From Actinomycetes bacterium (lineage in GTDB: Bacteria; Actinomycetota; Actinomycetes; Actinomycetales; Cellulomonadaceae): DNA of 12,109 nucleotides. Each line of letters begins with the position of its first letter. The stretch's first letter is position 1. Shown here in pieces: positions 1 through 8,648 of the stretch. Where the stretch lies: contig JAEWCA010000549.1 in NCBI GenBank assembly GCA_023390875.1, positions 1 through 12,109 on the forward strand. Reading direction: 5' to 3'. The notes beneath the pieces are model-generated. The model was not told the DNA's origin and did no database searches. It saw only the letters and a list, made by a program, of their open reading frames with translations. Made by a program: the position numbers and the translations under genes.

Positions 1-19
1 CCGGGGAGGATCTCCCCGG
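1..19 (-). terminator. Stem-loop downstream of pyk, probable terminator
   Basis: A perfect inverted repeat has 8-bp arms (ccggggag at 1-8 and ctccccgg at 12-19) and a 3-base loop. It starts 28 bases past the pyk stop codon, where an intrinsic terminator would be expected. Any following U-tract on the minus strand would lie left of base 1, outside the window, so I cannot tell whether it is a canonical terminator. The stem could also work in both directions for a convergent gene. Confidence 0.5.
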
Positions 20-47
20 GGCCCGTCAGGATCGTGCGGGCGGTGCG

Positions 48-1484
48 TCAGGCGACGCGACCGCCCGGGTTCTCCTCGTCACCGATCTTGTGGACGACGA
101 TCGAGTTCGTCGACCCGACCACGCCCACGGGCGTGCCGGCGACGACCACGACGTAGTCGCCCACCTCGGCGAGACCGTTCGCGCGCAGCGTCGCGTCCAC
201 CTGGCTCACCATCTGGTCGGTGTTGTCGACCGACGGCACCTGGTACGTGTTCACGCCCCAGCTGAGCGACAGCACGTTGCGCACCGAGTCGACCGGTGTG
301 AACGCGAGCAGCGGGATCGCCGAGCGCAGCCGCGACATGCGCCGCGCCGAGTCACCGGACTGCGTGAACGTCACCAGGTACTTGACCCCGAGCGCCTCGC
401 CGATCTCGGCGGCGGCACGCGTGATGGCGCCACCACGGGTGTGCGGCGTCGAGCCGAGCGGCGCGATGCGCTCGCGGCCGAGCTCCTCGGTGGCCTCGAT
501 GATCCGGGCCATCGTGCGGACCGTCTCGATCGGGTAGTCGCCGACGCTCGTCTCGCCCGAGAGCATGACGGCGTCCGCGCCGTCGAGCACCGCGTTGGCG
601 CAGTCCGACGTCTCGGCGCGCGTCGGGCGCGGGTTCGTCGTCATCGACTCGAGCACCTGCGTCGCGACGATGACCGGCTTCGCGTTGCGGCGGGCCAGCT
701 CGACGGCGCGCTTCTGCACGAGCGGCACCTGCTCGAGCGGCAGCTCGACGCCGAGGTCGCCGCGGGCGACCATGATGCCGTCGAACGTGGCGACGATCTC
801 CGCGAGGTTCTCGACGGCCTGCGGCTTCTCGATCTTGGCGATGACCGGGACGACCCGGCCCTCCTCCTCCATGATCCGGCGCACGTCGTCGTAGTCGGCC
901 GCGTTGCGGACGAACGACAGCGCGATGATGTCCGCGCCGATCTGCAGCGCCCAGCGCAGGTCCGCCTCGTCCTTGTCGCTCATCGCCGGGATCGACACGG
1001 CGACGCCCGGCAGGTTGAGGCCCTTGTTGTTCGACACCGGGCCGGCGACCTCGACGCGCGTGACGACGTCGTTGCCCTCGACCGCGGTGACCCGCACGAG
1101 GACCTTGCCGTCGTCGATGAGGATCGGGTCGCCCGGCTTCACGTCGCCCGGCAGACCCTTGAACGTCGTGCCGACGCGCTCCTTGGTGCCCTCGACCTCG
1201 TCGGTCGTGATCGTGAACACGTCACCGACCGCGAGGTCGTGCTTGCCCTCGATGAAGCGGCCGAGACGGATCTTCGGGCCCTGGAGGTCGACGAGGACGG
1301 CAACGGAACGCCCGGAGGCCTTCGCGGCCGCCCGGACGTTGTCGTAGACCTTCTTGTGCGCCTCGGTGTCGCCGTGGCTCCGGTTGATCCGGGCCACGTC
1401 CATCCCCGCGTCCACGAGGGCCTGGAGCTGTTCGGCGGACTCCGTGGCGGGGCCGATGGTGCAGACGATCTTTGCTCTACGCAT
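48..1484 (-). CDS. pyk: Pyruvate kinase
   Basis: 478 aa, the usual length for a bacterial pyruvate kinase. It transfers phosphate from PEP to ADP, giving pyruvate and ATP, in the cytoplasm at the end of glycolysis. The N-terminus MRRAKIVCTIGPA is the family start. The barrel domain A is split by the B lid domain (about 71-168), and the C domain runs from about 350. Visible catalytic residues are R32 and N34 in ARINRSHGD, K217 and E219 in AKIEK, D243 in ARGDLG, and the PTRAE motif at 287-291. L67, Q68, K71 and L74 in DLQGPKIRLG match the potassium-independent class of the family. Position 35 is Arg where LNFSHG-type motifs usually have Phe. The ATG at 1484 is preferred over an upstream in-frame start at 1526, which would add 14 residues with no family match. 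No good Shine-Dalgarno is at the normal distance; a -10-like TAGGCT lies 7 bases before the ATG. A 99-bp gap separates it from gltD. Confidence 0.97.
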   Translation of the reverse strand: MRRAKIVCTIGPATESAEQLQALVDAGMDVARINRSHGDTEAHKKVYDNVRAAAKASGRSVAVLVDLQGPKIRLGRFIEGKHDLAVGDVFTITTDEVEGTKERVGTTFKGLPGDVKPGDPILIDDGKVLVRVTAVEGNDVVTRVEVAGPVSNNKGLNLPGVAVSIPAMSDKDEADLRWALQIGADIIALSFVRNAADYDDVRRIMEEEGRVVPVIAKIEKPQAVENLAEIVATFDGIMVARGDLGVELPLEQVPLVQKRAVELARRNAKPVIVATQVLESMTTNPRPTRAETSDCANAVLDGADAVMLSGETSVGDYPIETVRTMARIIEATEELGRERIAPLGSTPHTRGGAITRAAAEIGEALGVKYLVTFTQSGDSARRMSRLRSAIPLLAFTPVDSVRNVLSLSWGVNTYQVPSVDNTDQMVSQVDATLRANGLAEVGDYVVVVAGTPVGVVGSTNSIVVHKIGDEENPGGRVA

Positions 1485-1491
1485 GAGGACG

Positions 1492-1497
1492 AGCCTA
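1492..1497 (-). promoter_or_regulatory. -10-like element placed for a leaderless pyk transcript
   Basis: On the minus strand TAGGCT fits the TANNNT pattern of actinobacterial -10 elements and ends 7 bases before the pyk ATG. Transcription would then start at or next to the A of the ATG, as in leaderless actinobacterial mRNAs. A purine-rich AGGAAGG (1500-1506) lies 15 bases from the ATG, too far for an ordinary Shine-Dalgarno. I see no convincing -35 hexamer, so this is a positional inference. Confidence 0.35.
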
Positions 1498-1517
1498 TGC
1501 CTTCCTGGTGTTCGTGA

Positions 1518-1552
1518 TCGGACCAACGTCCCGGTCCGACCCCCAGGGTCGG
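1518..1552 (-). other. Two overlapping inverted repeats between gltD and pyk
   Basis: Hairpin A has 7-bp perfect arms, ccgaccc (1536-1542) and gggtcgg (1546-1552), with a 3-base loop. Hairpin B has 7-bp perfect arms, tcggacc (1518-1524) and ggtccga (1533-1539), with an 8-base loop. They share 1536-1539 and so cannot both form fully. On the transcribed strand A comes first, 31 bases after the gltD stop. No T-run follows either one. Possible roles are a gltBD terminator, an attenuator-like switch, or a DNA operator upstream of pyk. Confidence 0.4.
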
Positions 1553-1583
1553 CCGGTAGGGCGACGAAGGTCGGGGGTGGGTC

Positions 1584-3044
1584 TCAGGGCCGCATCGCCA
1601 CGGTGGACGCTGTGACCGGCGAGGGCAGCTCGGTGCTGCCCGAGAGGTACGTGTCGACCGCGGCTGCTGCCGCCCGGCCCTCGGCGATCGCCCACACGAT
1701 GAGCGACTGGCCGCGGCCGGCGTCGCCGGCGACGAACACACCCGGGACCGTCGTGGCGAAGTCGTCGCCGCGCGTCACGAGGCCCCGCTCGGTCAGCTCG
1801 ATCCCGAGCTGCTCCGTCAGCGGGTCCGTCTCGGGGCCCGTGAACCCCATCGCGACGAGCACGAGGTCCGCCGGGATCTCCCGCTCCGTGCCCGGCGTCG
1901 GCACACGGCGTCCGTCCGGCAGGTACTCGGTCGTCGCGAGGCGCAGGCGCTCGACCTTGCCGTCGCCGAGGAACTCGACGGTCGACGCGAGGTAGTCGCG
2001 CGAGCCGCCCTCCTCGTGCGAGGACGAGACCTCGAACAGGATCGGGTCGGTCGGCCACGGCTGGTGCGCGGGCCGCTCCTCGGGGGGGCGCTTGCCGATC
2101 GCGAGCGTCGTCACGGACGCCGCCCCCTGGCGCAGCGCGGTGCCGAGGCAGTCCGAGCCGGTGTCGCCGCCGCCGATGATGACGACGTGCTTGCCCTCGG
2201 CGGTGATCTGGTCCTCGACCGTCTTGCCGGCCGCGACCGCGTTGGCCTGGTGCAGGAACTCCATCGCGACGTGCACGCCGCCGAGCTCCTTGCCGGGCAC
2301 GCGCAGCTCGCGCGGCACCGTCGCACCCGTCGCGATGACGATCGCGTCGTAGCGGGCCTGCAGCTGCGCCCACGTGAGGTCGCGGCCGATCTCGACGCCC
2401 GGGCGGAACCGGGTGCCCTCGGCCTCCATCTGCGCCAGCCGGCGGTCGATGTGGATCTTCTCGAGCTTGAAGTCCGGCACGCCGTAGCGCATCAGACCGC
2501 CGATGGCGTCGTCACGCTCGTAGACCGCGACCGTGTGACCGGCGCGCGTGAGCTGCTGCGCGGCGGCGAGCCCGGCCGGGCCCGAGCCGACGATCGCGAC
2601 CGTGTGCCCGGTGAGCCGCTGCGGCACCTGCGGGGTGACGTAGCCGCGCTCGTACGCCTCGTCGATGATCGAGACCTCGATGTTCTTGATCGTCACCGCG
2701 GGCTGGTTGATGCCGAGCACGCAGCTCGACTCGCACGGCGCGGGGCAGATCCGACCCGTGAACTCGGGGAAGTTGTTCGTCGCGTGCAGCCGGTCGATCG
2801 CGTCCGACCACTGCTCGCGCCACACCAGGTCGTTCCAGTCCGGGATGAGGTTCCCGAGCGGGCAGCCGTTGTGGCAGAACGGGATGCCGCAGTCCATGCA
2901 GCGGCCCGCCTGCTCCTTGAGGAACGGCTGGCCCTCCTCGAGGTGCGCGTGCACGTCCTTCCAGTCGCGCAGACGCACCTCGACGGGGCGGTTGGCCGGG
3001 AGCTCGCGCTCACGGACCTTCAGGAAGCCGCGGGGGTCAGCCAC
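1584..3044 (-). CDS. gltD: Glutamate synthase (NADPH) small subunit
   Basis: 486 aa, typical of GltD. It is the FAD-dependent subunit that takes electrons from NADPH and passes them through iron-sulfur clusters to GltB for glutamate formation in the cytoplasm. The N-terminal domain carries two cysteine groups for 4Fe-4S clusters: C49, C52, C57, C61 ([13 protein letters not shown]), then C100, C104, C108 (CPAPCESSC). The FAD-binding GxGxxG is at 153-158 (GSGPAG). The NADPH-binding GGGDTG is at 291-296. A second FAD contact lies in [20 protein letters not shown] (437-456). The start is the GTG at 3044, giving [12 protein letters not shown]. It overlaps the gltB stop by 8 bases and has a GGAGG 6 bases upstream inside gltB. 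An in-frame extension to 3374 lies within gltB and encodes no family sequence. Co-transcription and translational coupling with gltB are near certain. Confidence 0.97.
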   Translation of the reverse strand: MADPRGFLKVRERELPANRPVEVRLRDWKDVHAHLEEGQPFLKEQAGRCMDCGIPFCHNGCPLGNLIPDWNDLVWREQWSDAIDRLHATNNFPEFTGRICPAPCESSCVLGINQPAVTIKNIEVSIIDEAYERGYVTPQVPQRLTGHTVAIVGSGPAGLAAAQQLTRAGHTVAVYERDDAIGGLMRYGVPDFKLEKIHIDRRLAQMEAEGTRFRPGVEIGRDLTWAQLQARYDAIVIATGATVPRELRVPGKELGGVHVAMEFLHQANAVAAGKTVEDQITAEGKHVVIIGGGDTGSDCLGTALRQGAASVTTLAIGKRPPEERPAHQPWPTDPILFEVSSSHEEGGSRDYLASTVEFLGDGKVERLRLATTEYLPDGRRVPTPGTEREIPADLVLVAMGFTGPETDPLTEQLGIELTERGLVTRGDDFATTVPGVFVAGDAGRGQSLIVWAIAEGRAAAAAVDTYLSGSTELPSPVTASTVAMRP

Positions 3045-6000
3045 GGGCCACCTCCAGGATCTGGTCCCACACGCCGGGCGCCGCCGGGTCGAGACCGTCG
3101 GCCTCGGCCTGGGCGAGCGCACGGCGGACGCGGGCGTACTCGGTGGGCAGGAGACGCGTGAACCGCGCCCGGGTCGTCGCGAAGTCCTCGAGCAGCTGCG
3201 CGGCGACGGGCGAGCCCGTCTCCTCGTGGTGCGTGCGCAGGAGCTGCTCGACGAGCGCGGCGTCCTCGTCGTCGAGGGCGTCGAGGGACAGCTCGCCGGT
3301 GCGGACCGCCTCGAGGTTGACGAGCGCGGGCACCAGGTCGAGCACGTAGGCCGTGCCGCCGGACATGCCCGCACCGAAGTTGCGGCCGGTCGGTCCGAGC
3401 ACGAGCACGGTGCCGCCGGTCATGTACTCGCACCCGTGGTCGCCGACGCCCTCGACGACGAGCGTCGCGCCGGAGTTGCGGACGCCGAACCGCTCGCCGA
3501 CCAGGCCGCGCAGGAAGATCTGGCCCGTGGTCGCGCCGTACCCGATGACGTTGCCCGCGACGACGTTGATCTCGCTCTGCAGCACGGCGCTGCGGTCGGG
3601 CCGGATGACGATCCGACCGCCCGACAGGCCCTTGCCGACGTAGTCGTTGGCGTCGCCGAACAGCCGCAGGGTCACGCCGCGCGGCACGAACGCGCCGAAC
3701 GACTGCCCGGCGGACCCGGTCAGCGTGACGTCGATCGTGTCGTCGGGCAGGCCGGCACCGCCGAACCGCTTCGTCACCTCGTGGCCGAGCATCGTGCCGA
3801 CCGTGCGGTTGACGTTGCGGACCGGCAGCGCGATGCGCACCGGCTCGCTGCGCTCGAGCGCGTCCTGCGCCAGCGCGATCAGCTGGTTGTCGAGCGCCCG
3901 GTGCAGGCCGTGGTCCTGGTCCTGCGTGTGGAACAGCGACGCCCCGGGCACCGGCTCCGGCACCGCGAGCACCGGCCCGAGGTCGAGGCCCTCGGCCTTC
4001 CAGTGGTCGATCGCCGCACGCGTGTCGAGCATCTCGACGTGGCCGACGGCCTCCTCGAGGCTGCGGAAGCCGAGCTGCGCGAGCAGCTCACGGACCTCCT
4101 GCGCGATGAACTCCATGAACGTGACGACGAACTCGGGCTTGCCCGTGAAACGGGCCCGCAGCTCGGGGTTCTGCGTCGCGACGCCGACCGGGCAGGTGTC
4201 GAGGTGGCAGACGCGCATCATGATGCAGCCCGACACCACGAGCGGCGCGGTCGCGAAGCCGAACTCCTCGGCCCCGAGCAGCGCACCGATGATCACGTCG
4301 CGCCCGGTCTTGAGCTGGCCGTCCACCTGCACGACGACGCGGTCGCGCAGGTTGTTGAGCACGAGCGTCTGCTGGGTCTCGGCGAGGCCGATCTCCCACG
4401 GCGTGCCCGCGTGCTTGAGCGACGTCAGCGGGCTCGCACCCGTGCCGCCGTCGTGGCCCGAGATGAGCACGACGTCCGAGTGCGCCTTCGCGACACCCGC
4501 CGCGATGGTCCCGACACCGAACTCGCTCACGAGCTTGGTGTGGATCCGGGCGCGCGGGTTCGCGTTCTTGGCGTCGTGGATCAGCTGCGCCAGGTCCTCG
4601 ATCGAGTAGATGTCGTGGTGCGGCGGCGGCGAGATGAGCCCGACGCCCGGCGTCGAGTGCCGGGTCTTCGCGACCCACGGGTACACCTTGTGGCCGGGCA
4701 GCTGACCACCCTCACCGGGCTTGGCGCCCTGCGCGAGCTTGATCTGGATGTCGTCGGCGTTCGTCAGGTACTCGCTCGTGACGCCGAACCGGCCGGACGC
4801 GATCTGCTTGATCGCCGAGCGCCGCTCGGGGTCGTGCAGGCGCTCCGGGTCCTCGCCGCCCTCGCCGGTGTTCGACTTCGCGCCGAGCCGGTTCATCGCG
4901 ACCGCGAGCGTCTCGTGCGCCTCCGCCGAGATCGAGCCGTACGACATCGCGCCGGTGTTGAACCGCTTGACGATCTCGCTCACCGGCTCGACCTCGTCGA
5001 GCGGCACCGGCTGGCGCACGCCCTCCTTGAAGGCGAGCAGGCCGCGCAGCGTCATGAGCCGCGACGACTGCTCGTCGACCCGGTTCGTGTACTGGCGGAA
5101 GATGTCCATCTGCCGCGTCCGGGTGGAGTGCTGCAGCCGGAACACCGTCTCGGGGTCGAACAGGTGGTCCTCGCCGTCGCGCCGCCACTGGTACTCGCCG
5201 CCGACGGCGAGCCGCTGGTGCGCCAGGCGGTTGCCGCTCGCGGGGTACGCGTCGGCGTGCCGGGCCGCGACCTCGGCCGCGATGACGTCGAGGCCGATGC
5301 CGCCCAGGCGGCTCGTGGTGCCGGTGAAGTACCGGTCGACGAGCGCGTGCGACAGGCCGATCGCCTCGAACACCTGCGCGCCGCGGTACGACGCGATCGT
5401 CGAGATGCCCATCTTGGACATGACCTTGAGGACGCCCTTGCCGAGCGCCTTGATGAGGTTCGCGACGGCCTTCTGCGGGCCGACGGCACCGAGGTAGCCG
5501 TTGCGCGCGAGCTCCTCGACCGTCTCCATCGCGAGGTACGGGTTCACCGCGGCCGCGCCGTAGCCGATGAGCAGCGCGACATGGTGCACCTCGCGGACGT
5601 CACCGGCCTCGACGACCAGCGAGATCTGCGTGCGGGTGTGCCGGCGCAGCGTGTGGTGGTGCACCGCGGACAGCAGCAGCAGCGACGGGATCGGCGCCAG
5701 GTCGGCGTCCGAGTTCCGGTCCGACAGCACGAGGAAGCTCACGCCGTCGGCGACGGCCGCGTCGACCTCCGCGAAGATCTCCTCGAGACGCGCCTCGAGC
5801 GCCTCGCCGCCGCCCTCCGCGCGGTACAGACCGCGGATCGTGGTCGCCCGGAAGCCGAGCGCCGGCTCCTTCTGGACGTGCACGATCTTCGCGAGCTGGT
5901 CGTTGTCGATCACCGGGAACGGCAGGATCAGCTTGCGCGCGTGCTCCGGGCCGTCCTCGAGCAGGTTCGGCTCCGGGCCGATGGCGCCGCCGATCGCCGT

Positions 6001-7611
6001 GACGAGCTCCTCGCGGATCGCGTCGAGCGGCGGGTTCGTGACCTGCGCGAACATCTGCGTGAAGTAGTCGAACAGCAGCCGGGGCCGGCTCGACAGCACC
6101 GCGACGGGCGTGTCGGAGCCCATCGCGCCGAGCGGCTCCGCGCCGTTCGCGGCCATCGGGCTGAGCAGGATCTTGAGCTCCTCCTCGGTGTACCCGAACG
6201 CCCGCTGGCGACGGCGCACCGACGCGGCGGAGTGCGCGACGTGCTCGCGCTCGGGCAGCTGCTCGAGGTACACGGAGTTGTCGCGGACCCACTCGGCGTA
6301 CGGGCGCTGCGCGGCGAGCTGCGCCTTGATCTCCTGGTCCTCGACGATCCGGCCCTTGCCGGTGTCGACGAGGAACATGCGGCCGGGCTCGAGGCGGCCC
6401 TTCGCGACGACCGTCGCGGGGTCGATGTCGAGCACGCCCGCCTCGGACGCGCAGACCACCAGGCCGTCCTCGGTGACCCAGAACCGGCCGGGGCGCAGGC
6501 CGTTGCGGTCCTGCACCGAGCCGACCAGCGTGCCGTCCGTGAACGTCATCGCTGCCGGGCCGTCCCACGGCTCCATGAGCGTCGAGTGGTACTCGTAGAA
6601 CGCGCGGCGGGCGGGATCCATCTGGGCGTGGTTCTCCCACGCCTCCGGGATCATCATCATCACGGCGTGCGGCAGCGAGCGGCCCGACAGGTGCAGCAGC
6701 TCGAGCACCTCGTCGAAGCTGCCCGAGTCCGAGCCGCCCGGCGTGCAGACCGGGAGCAGGGGGGCCAGGTCGCCGAGCGCCTCGCTCGCGAGCGTCCCCT
6801 CACGGGCCGCCATCCAGTTGCGGTTGCCGCGGACCGTGTTGATCTCGCCGTTGTGCGCGACCATCCGGAACGGCTGCGCGAGCGGCCACGACGGGAACGT
6901 GTTCGTCGAGAACCGCGAGTGCACGAGCGCGATCTCGCTCGCGTACCGCGGGTCGGACAGGTCGGCGAAGAACGGCTCGAGCTGGCCCGTGGTGAGCATG
7001 CCCTTGTACGCGATGGTCCGCGACGACAGCGACGCGAAGTACACGCCGAGCTCGCGCTCGGTCCGCTTGCGCAGCCGGTACGCCCGCCGGTCGAGGTCGA
7101 GACCGGACAGCTCGCGCGACGGGTCCGCGACGACGAGCTGGCGGAACACCGGCATCGACGCGCGCGCGGTCGGCCCGACGAGGTCGGCGGTGACCGTGAC
7201 GTCGCGCCACGCGAGCACGTCGAGCTTCTCCTCGGCCGCGATCGACTCGATCGCGGCGACGACCGTGCGCTGCTCGGCCTCGTCGACCGGCAGGAACGCC
7301 ATGCCGATCGCGTAGAACCCGGCCTGCGGCAGGTCCGCGTCGACGACGTCGCGCAGGAACGCGTCGGGGATCTGCGTGAGGATGCCGGCACCGTCGCCGC
7401 TGTCCTCCTCGGCGCCGACCGCGCCGCGGTGGTCGAGGTTGAGCAGGGCGGTGAGACCGGCGTCGACGATGTCACGGCCGGGGGTACCACGCAGCGTGGC
7501 GACGAACGCGAAACCGCACGCGTCGTGCTCGGCGGACGGGTCGTAGAGACCCTGCCTCACCGGGGCGGCCGACGCAGCGGGTGCGTCGGGGCTCACGGGC
7601 GACGTCGACAT
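3037..7611 (-). CDS. gltB: Glutamate synthase (NADPH) large subunit
   Basis: 1524 aa, the expected size for bacterial GltB. It hydrolyses glutamine and channels the ammonia to 2-oxoglutarate, making glutamate with electrons from GltD. The N-terminal class II amidotransferase domain follows a 31-residue propeptide; C32 in EHDACGFAF is the nucleophile exposed after processing. The conserved [12 protein letters not shown] lies near residue 250. A central domain follows, then the FMN-binding synthase domain from about 884 ([12 protein letters not shown]), including the [11 protein letters not shown] loop near 965 and HDGGTGASP near 1051. The 3Fe-4S cysteines are C1129, C1135 and C1140 (C-x5-C-x4-C). 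The C-terminal GXGXG beta-helix spans about 1296-1425. The ATG at 7611 is supported by GAGGA 8 bases upstream and by the propeptide length. The frame stays open upstream to 8535, but that stretch lies antiparallel-frame within lgt and is not family sequence. It follows lgt after 158 bp and overlaps gltD. Confidence 0.98.
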   Translation of the reverse strand: MSTSPVSPDAPAASAAPVRQGLYDPSAEHDACGFAFVATLRGTPGRDIVDAGLTALLNLDHRGAVGAEEDSGDGAGILTQIPDAFLRDVVDADLPQAGFYAIGMAFLPVDEAEQRTVVAAIESIAAEEKLDVLAWRDVTVTADLVGPTARASMPVFRQLVVADPSRELSGLDLDRRAYRLRKRTERELGVYFASLSSRTIAYKGMLTTGQLEPFFADLSDPRYASEIALVHSRFSTNTFPSWPLAQPFRMVAHNGEINTVRGNRNWMAAREGTLASEALGDLAPLLPVCTPGGSDSGSFDEVLELLHLSGRSLPHAVMMMIPEAWENHAQMDPARRAFYEYHSTLMEPWDGPAAMTFTDGTLVGSVQDRNGLRPGRFWVTEDGLVVCASEAGVLDIDPATVVAKGRLEPGRMFLVDTGKGRIVEDQEIKAQLAAQRPYAEWVRDNSVYLEQLPEREHVAHSAASVRRRQRAFGYTEEELKILLSPMAANGAEPLGAMGSDTPVAVLSSRPRLLFDYFTQMFAQVTNPPLDAIREELVTAIGGAIGPEPNLLEDGPEHARKLILPFPVIDNDQLAKIVHVQKEPALGFRATTIRGLYRAEGGGEALEARLEEIFAEVDAAVADGVSFLVLSDRNSDADLAPIPSLLLLSAVHHHTLRRHTRTQISLVVEAGDVREVHHVALLIGYGAAAVNPYLAMETVEELARNGYLGAVGPQKAVANLIKALGKGVLKVMSKMGISTIASYRGAQVFEAIGLSHALVDRYFTGTTSRLGGIGLDVIAAEVAARHADAYPASGNRLAHQRLAVGGEYQWRRDGEDHLFDPETVFRLQHSTRTRQMDIFRQYTNRVDEQSSRLMTLRGLLAFKEGVRQPVPLDEVEPVSEIVKRFNTGAMSYGSISAEAHETLAVAMNRLGAKSNTGEGGEDPERLHDPERRSAIKQIASGRFGVTSEYLTNADDIQIKLAQGAKPGEGGQLPGHKVYPWVAKTRHSTPGVGLISPPPHHDIYSIEDLAQLIHDAKNANPRARIHTKLVSEFGVGTIAAGVAKAHSDVVLISGHDGGTGASPLTSLKHAGTPWEIGLAETQQTLVLNNLRDRVVVQVDGQLKTGRDVIIGALLGAEEFGFATAPLVVSGCIMMRVCHLDTCPVGVATQNPELRARFTGKPEFVVTFMEFIAQEVRELLAQLGFRSLEEAVGHVEMLDTRAAIDHWKAEGLDLGPVLAVPEPVPGASLFHTQDQDHGLHRALDNQLIALAQDALERSEPVRIALPVRNVNRTVGTMLGHEVTKRFGGAGLPDDTIDVTLTGSAGQSFGAFVPRGVTLRLFGDANDYVGKGLSGGRIVIRPDRSAVLQSEINVVAGNVIGYGATTGQIFLRGLVGERFGVRNSGATLVVEGVGDHGCEYMTGGTVLVLGPTGRNFGAGMSGGTAYVLDLVPALVNLEAVRTGELSLDALDDEDAALVEQLLRTHHEETGSPVAAQLLEDFATTRARFTRLLPTEYARVRRALAQAEADGLDPAAPGVWDQILEVARG
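3051..3055 (-). promoter_or_regulatory. Shine-Dalgarno for gltD inside the gltB 3' end
   Basis: GGAGG on the minus strand lies 6 bases before the gltD GTG at 3044. It sits within the last codons of gltB, so ribosomes finishing gltB can re-initiate at gltD. This motif decides the GTG start over upstream in-frame candidates. Confidence 0.8.
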
Positions 7612-7619
7612 CAGCACCG

Positions 7620-7624
7620 TCCTC
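7620..7624 (-). promoter_or_regulatory. Shine-Dalgarno for gltB
   Basis: GAGGA on the minus strand lies 8 bases upstream of the ATG at 7611. It supports this start, which leaves a propeptide of normal length before the catalytic cysteine C32. Confidence 0.7.
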
Positions 7625-7628
7625 ACGG

Positions 7629-7642
7629 GACCCCGGGGGGTC
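7629..7642. promoter_or_regulatory. GC-rich palindrome just upstream of the gltB ribosome binding site
   Basis: The sequence gacccc-gg-ggggtc has perfect 6-bp arms around a 2-base centre and ends 4 bases upstream of the gltB Shine-Dalgarno. In RNA a 2-base loop is too tight, so a few closing pairs would open, which makes a DNA operator as likely as an RNA hairpin. In the rest of the 7612-7769 gap I see only a weak -10-like TATCGT (7699-7704, minus strand) with no matching -35. A gltBD promoter in this gap is likely but not clearly identifiable. Confidence 0.3.
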
Positions 7643-7760
7643 GGGGCATAGCACGAACATGGGGAACGCGGGACGTCGTCGGCCCAGACGTGTGGGCGAC
7701 GATACAACCCGGACTGATCCGTGGCCGCATCGCCGCTCGTGATGAGGCGGCTCGCTCGGT

Positions 7761-7779
7761 CGCTCGCGGTCAGCGAGCG
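7761..7779 (-). terminator. Stem-loop around the lgt stop codon
   Basis: Perfect 7-bp arms, cgctcgc (7761-7767) and gcgagcg (7773-7779), flank a 5-base loop containing the lgt stop codon (7770-7772). Nearby bases repeat the same gagcga/tcgctc motif (7752-7757), so alternative pairings exist. No T-run follows, so it is not a classical intrinsic terminator. It may end or attenuate the trpCBA-lgt transcript, or stabilise its 3' end. Confidence 0.35.
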
Positions 7780-8648
7780 GGCTCCGACGTGCTCTCCTCG
7801 TCGTCCTGCGCATGTGGGGGTTCTCGCAGGAGTGTCGTGTCGCGCCCAGGATGCCGGCGCCCGACCACGACGAACGCTACCAGCGCGCCGAGGCCCACGA
7901 TGATGGACGTCCAGACGTTGAGGCGAAGCCCCAGGAAGTGGTGCGCCGTGTCGATCCGGAGCAGCTCGATCCACAGCCGTCCGGTCGTGTAGACGACCAC
8001 GTAGAGCCAGAACACGCGGCCGTGCCCGAGCCGGTAGCGGCGGTCCAGCCAGATGAGCAGCGCCGCACCGGCCAGGTTCCAGACGATCTCGTACAGGAAC
8101 GTGGGGTGGAACAGCGTGCCGGGGTCGTAGCCGGGCGGCAGGTGGGCGTCGTCGATCTGCAGGCCCCACGGCAGGGTCGTCGGGCCGCCGAACAGCTCCT
8201 GGTTGAACCAGTTGCCGAGCCGGCCGATCGCCTGCGCGACGAGCAGCCCGGGGGCCAGCGCGTCGGCGAACGGCGCGAGCCGCACGCCGTTGCGGCGGCA
8301 CCCGATCCACGCGCCGACCGCGCCGAGCGCCACCGCGCCCCAGATGCCGAGGCCGCCCTCCCAGATGGCGAGCGCGCGCCACGGCTCCCCGCCCTCGCCG
8401 AAGTACGCGTCGGGCGAGGTGATGACGTGGTACAGCCGGCCGCCGAGGATCCCGAACGGGACCGCCCAGAACGAGATCTCGAGGACCGTGTCGGCGTCCC
8501 CGCCGCGCTCGACCCACCGCCGACGCGTCATCCACAGCGCGACGACGATGCCGAGCAGGATCGCGAACGCGTACGCCCGGATCGGGAACGGCCCGAGGTG
8601 CCAGACGCCCTGGGACGGGCTGGGGATCGAGGTCGCGAGGCCGCTCAC
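7770..8648 (-). CDS. lgt: Phosphatidylglycerol-prolipoprotein diacylglyceryl transferase
   Basis: 292 aa, close to E. coli Lgt (291 aa). This integral membrane enzyme moves the diacylglyceryl group of phosphatidylglycerol onto the lipobox cysteine of prolipoproteins, the first step of lipoprotein maturation. Several hydrophobic segments are visible (about 25-40, 56-70, 101-115, 131-142, 184-200, 211-222, 246-262). The family signature [13 protein letters not shown] lies at 142-154, with R143 and N146 at the positions numbered the same in E. coli. Trp103 sits where E. coli has the functional His103, a difference I believe is shared by actinobacterial Lgt. The C-terminus has a short hydrophilic acidic tail ([10 protein letters not shown]). 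The start is the GTG at 8648, overlapping the trpA stop as GTGA. No clear Shine-Dalgarno precedes it, so translation probably depends on coupling to trpA. Confidence 0.95.
   Translation of the reverse strand: MSGLATSIPSPSQGVWHLGPFPIRAYAFAILLGIVVALWMTRRRWVERGGDADTVLEISFWAVPFGILGGRLYHVITSPDAYFGEGGEPWRALAIWEGGLGIWGAVALGAVGAWIGCRRNGVRLAPFADALAPGLLVAQAIGRLGNWFNQELFGGPTTLPWGLQIDDAHLPPGYDPGTLFHPTFLYEIVWNLAGAALLIWLDRRYRLGHGRVFWLYVVVYTTGRLWIELLRIDTAHHFLGLRLNVWTSIIVGLGALVAFVVVGRRHPGRDTTLLREPPHAQDDEESTSEPAR

Noticed and set aside
90..1517. A plus-strand open frame of 475 codons antisense to pyk
   Set aside because: Same compositional artefact: low-complexity Arg/Asp/Val/His-rich translation, no start signal, and it covers a clear pyruvate kinase gene.
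1485..1526. Upstream start for pyk adding 14 residues
   Set aside because: The extra residues have no family counterpart, and MRRAKIVCTIGPA is the standard N-terminus.
3045..3374. Upstream start for gltD inside gltB
   Set aside because: The extension is Arg/Ser/Pro-rich frame-shadow sequence; the GTG at 3044 has a proper Shine-Dalgarno and gives the family N-terminus.
2665..7992. A plus-strand open frame of 1775 codons antisense to gltB and gltD
   Set aside because: It is rich in Arg, Val, Asp, Ala and Leu with no domain pattern, and it mirrors two unmistakable genes. Long antisense open frames arise from strong third-position G/C bias.
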